Origin: Pseudomonadota bacterium
GTDB lineage: Bacteria; Desulfobacterota; Desulfovibrionia; Desulfovibrionales; Desulfovibrionaceae
Length of the DNA stretch: 6,362 nucleotides
Assembly: GCA_018822065.1 (NCBI GenBank)
Contig: JAHJKV010000058.1
Coordinates: forward strand, 1 to 6,362
Direction of reading: 5' to 3'
A program made the translations under genes and the position numbers. Positions 5,485 to 6,362 of this stretch are shown piece by piece. Numbering within the stretch: position 1 is the stretch's first letter; every line of letters starts with the position of its first letter. The notes below the pieces were generated by a model, which saw nothing but the letters and a program-made list of their open reading frames with translations, did no database searches and was not told where the DNA came from.

Positions 5485-6362
5485 GTGCCCATTCTCATTC
5501 TGCTCTGCGCCGTTGGAGGCCTGTTCGGCCTACCCAACCCCTGGTTGCATGTTCCGCCAGCCGCCCTGCTCTTCCCTTTTTCCCTGACCTGGATCGCCTG
5601 GCGGGCCATTCACCCCAAGCAGGCATTCCTTCTGGGGTGGCTGGGCGGCACCTTTGCTCTGTGCTCTATTTTCTATTGGACCGCCGTGCCCTGTTATCGC
5701 TACGGCGGCCTTCCCCTCTGGCTCTCCCTGCTTGCCCCCCTTGGCATCTCCGTTCTGCTCAGCCTCTACTTCGCCCAATACAGTCTGCTCATGCACCACG
5801 CGGCCCGCAAGCTCTCGGCCTTCCCCCTGATCCTATGTGCAGGCGTCCTCTGGTTTGTGGCCGAACATCTGAATTCCTTCGTCCTCTCAGGCTTTCCCTG
5901 GAATGCCCTGTCCTCGGGATTTGCGGTCTGGCCCTCCACCATGCAAGGGGCATCCCTCATAGGCGGCTACGGCATGTCCGGATTGCTAGCGGCCCTGGCC
6001 GTCTCACTGCTCATGCTGAATACGGCACGTTCCGCCTGGGTGACAGCCGTGCTCATCCTCGCCTTCCTCGGCGGCTACGGCCCCTACCGGATGAACCATT
6101 TCGAAGTTGATGGACCAGAACTCAATCTGGCGCTCATCCAGGGCAATATTGACCAGGCCGTGAAATGGGACCTCGCTTTTCATGATAAAACCATCAAACG
6201 CTATGCCGACCTGACCGATTCCGCTCTCATGCGTGACAAGGTGGACCTTGCTGTCTGGCCCGAAACGGCCCTTCCCTTCTATTTCCAGGAAAACAGTCCG
6301 TCCACTGCCAAGGTCTACGAATATCTCCACACCACCAACATCACCTTGCTGGTCGGTGCCCC
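5485..6362 (+). CDS. lnt: Apolipoprotein N-acyltransferase, 3' end missing
   Basis: An inner-membrane enzyme that adds the third acyl chain to the N-terminal cysteine of lipoproteins, taking it from a phospholipid, as the last step of lipoprotein maturation. The window holds 292 full codons of a protein usually about 500 residues long. Residues 1 to about 205 contain roughly six or seven hydrophobic membrane segments, for example VPILILLCAVGGLFGL and LILCAGVLWFVAEHL. They also contain the family signatures SGFPWNALSSGFAVWP and ASLIGGYGMSGLLAALAV. The periplasmic nitrilase-like domain begins near residue 212 with LNLALIQGNIDQAVKWD. It includes VWPETALPFYF, whose Glu260 corresponds to the catalytic Glu267 of E. 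coli Lnt. The matching lysine and cysteine lie beyond the window. GTG at 5485 is chosen for the AAAGG just ahead and because the protein begins directly with the first membrane segment. Only 8 bases separate it from corC, so they are co-transcribed. Confidence 0.93.
   Translation, partial: MPILILLCAVGGLFGLPNPWLHVPPAALLFPFSLTWIAWRAIHPKQAFLLGWLGGTFALCSIFYWTAVPCYRYGGLPLWLSLLAPLGISVLLSLYFAQYSLLMHHAARKLSAFPLILCAGVLWFVAEHLNSFVLSGFPWNALSSGFAVWPSTMQGASLIGGYGMSGLLAALAVSLLMLNTARSAWVTAVLILAFLGGYGPYRMNHFEVDGPELNLALIQGNIDQAVKWDLAFHDKTIKRYADLTDSALMRDKVDLAVWPETALPFYFQENSPSTAKVYEYLHTTNITLLVGA

Noticed and set aside
5418..6110. Plus-strand open frame of 230 codons overlapping the corC end and lnt
   Set aside because: Its product is rich in Arg, Pro, Ser and His, as expected of an out-of-frame reading. 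The GTG-started frame at 5485 gives membrane segments and Lnt motifs instead.

Overview
This window looks like ordinary housekeeping chromosome from a Gram-negative anaerobe, most likely a Desulfovibrio/Pseudodesulfovibrio-type member of the Desulfobacterota. I infer the lineage from three things. One is a small cysteine-rich protein with a P-x-x-K-W motif, which I associate with sulfate reducers. The others are an apolipoprotein N-acyltransferase gene, which implies lipoproteins and an outer membrane, and the GC-rich third codon positions. No search was run, so the lineage is provisional. All six genes lie on the + strand. I see no mobile element, CRISPR array, tRNA or rRNA gene, or prophage signature.

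Layout. (1) Bases 2-736 hold all but the first few residues of an S-methyl-5'-thioadenosine phosphorylase (MTAP), which recycles the methylthioadenosine left by polyamine synthesis and other SAM-consuming reactions. A strong intrinsic terminator follows at 765-808. (2) Bases 859-1158 encode a 99-residue PxxKW-family cysteine-rich protein of unknown function. It starts at GTG behind a good Shine-Dalgarno and is followed by two back-to-back hairpins (1171-1248), the second resembling a bidirectional terminator. (3) Bases 1416-4531 form an apparent two-gene operon: an M20-family metallopeptidase, then mnmG, the FAD-dependent tRNA wobble-uridine modification enzyme, with a junction of only a few bases. 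(4) Bases 4658 to the end form a second apparent operon: a soluble CBS-pair CorC/YbeX-like protein (TTG start), then lnt (GTG start), cut off by the window end after its nitrilase-domain glutamate. The corC-lnt pairing matches ybeX-lnt in enterobacteria.

The parts least explained by known biology are the PxxKW gene, which seems transcriptionally insulated by terminators on both sides, and a possible promoter for it whose -35 and -10 elements straddle the upstream terminator. The leader before the M20 gene and the region before corC hold weaker secondary-structure and promoter-like signals. No gene-free stretch exceeds 300 bases; the longest, 1159-1415, contains the hairpins, a candidate promoter and a structured leader. 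I found no convincing previously undescribed system here.
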